Assembly (NCBI GenBank): GCA_903939005.1
Contig: CAJAFH010000078.1
Coordinates: forward strand, 1-5,759
Direction of reading: 5' to 3'
Length of the DNA: 5,759 bases
Source: an uncultured Actinomycetes bacterium
GTDB lineage: Bacteria; Actinomycetota; Actinomycetes; Nanopelagicales; Nanopelagicaceae
The notes under the pieces: generated by a model
The model's input: only the letters and a program-made list of their open reading frames with translations
The model's database searches: none
What the model was told of the DNA's origin: nothing
Shown here: piece after piece, positions 5,707-5,759 of the stretch
Layout of the letters: every line of letters starts with the position of its first letter
Position numbering within the stretch: position 1 is the stretch's first letter
Made by a program: the position numbers and the translations under genes

Positions 5707-5753
5707 ACCTCGTTAGCAGTGAGGCGCACTCGACCGGGCTATGCGACGTCTCC
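5665..5753 (-). tRNA. tRNA-Ser (anticodon GCT)
   Basis: An 89-nt class II tRNA reading AGC/AGU codons. The acceptor stem pairs GGAGACG (complement of 5747-5753) with CGTCTCC (complement of 5666-5672), with discriminator G as in serine tRNAs. The D arm is followed by an anticodon arm whose loop CTGCTAA contains GCT (complement of 5715-5717). A long variable arm (AAGG/CCTT stem, 8-nt loop) and a T arm AGGAG/CTCCT with loop TTCAAAT complete the fold. The last pair of the anticodon stem is an A-C mismatch (31-39). CCA is not encoded. The 3' half is duplicated at 4077-4118. Only 6 nt upstream of its 5' end are visible, so its promoter is outside the window. Confidence 0.95.
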
Positions 5754-5759
5754 AAGTAC

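Noticed and set aside
1..5759. CRISPR array or riboswitch
   Set aside because: No regularly spaced short repeats exist beyond the two-copy tRNA-linked repeat, and no known riboswitch core is apparent in the intergenic regions.

Overview
The window looks like part of a compact bacterial chromosome. GC content appears to be in the low-to-mid 40s percent (judged by eye, not computed). Intergenic gaps are short, GTG and TTG starts are frequent, some start codons sit very close to their promoters, and the one tRNA gene has no encoded CCA. Together these suggest a low-GC actinobacterium, for example a streamlined freshwater acI/Nanopelagicales-type lineage. This assignment is an inference and only moderately supported.

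Left and centre (1-3994) form a small catabolic locus. A FadR-type GntR regulator (+) converges with a NanE-like ManNAc-6-phosphate 2-epimerase (-), leaving 2 nt between their stop codons. Upstream of the epimerase gene, on the same strand, is an LDH2-type (malate/L-lactate dehydrogenase family) oxidoreductase. A Gfo/Idh/MocA-family dehydrogenase is divergent from it across a 151-bp intergenic region. An epimerase, two NAD(P)-dependent oxidoreductases and a metabolite-sensing repressor suggest use of a sugar, amino sugar or sugar acid. No transporter, kinase, lyase or deaminase is visible, so the substrate cannot be named. Short shared motifs in the two intergenic regions may be operators.

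Right part (3995-5759): a complete tRNA-Ser(GCT) gene lies at the right edge on the minus strand. Its 3' part, from the variable arm to the 3' end, is repeated exactly about 1.59 kb away at 4074-4118. The repeat continues past the tRNA end into a nearly identical 57-nt downstream module with hairpin potential (4006-4062 and 5596-5652). Between the copies sits a single gene with its own promoter. It encodes an exported protein of unknown function that looks all-beta, possibly an Ig-like domain followed by a propeller. The arrangement (intact tRNA at one end, a 3' tRNA fragment at the other, cargo between) is what site-specific integration into a tRNA gene leaves behind. No integrase is in the window, so this would be a degenerate, satellite-like or trans-mobilised mini-element, or a tandem duplication product. 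It is the most interesting part of the window.
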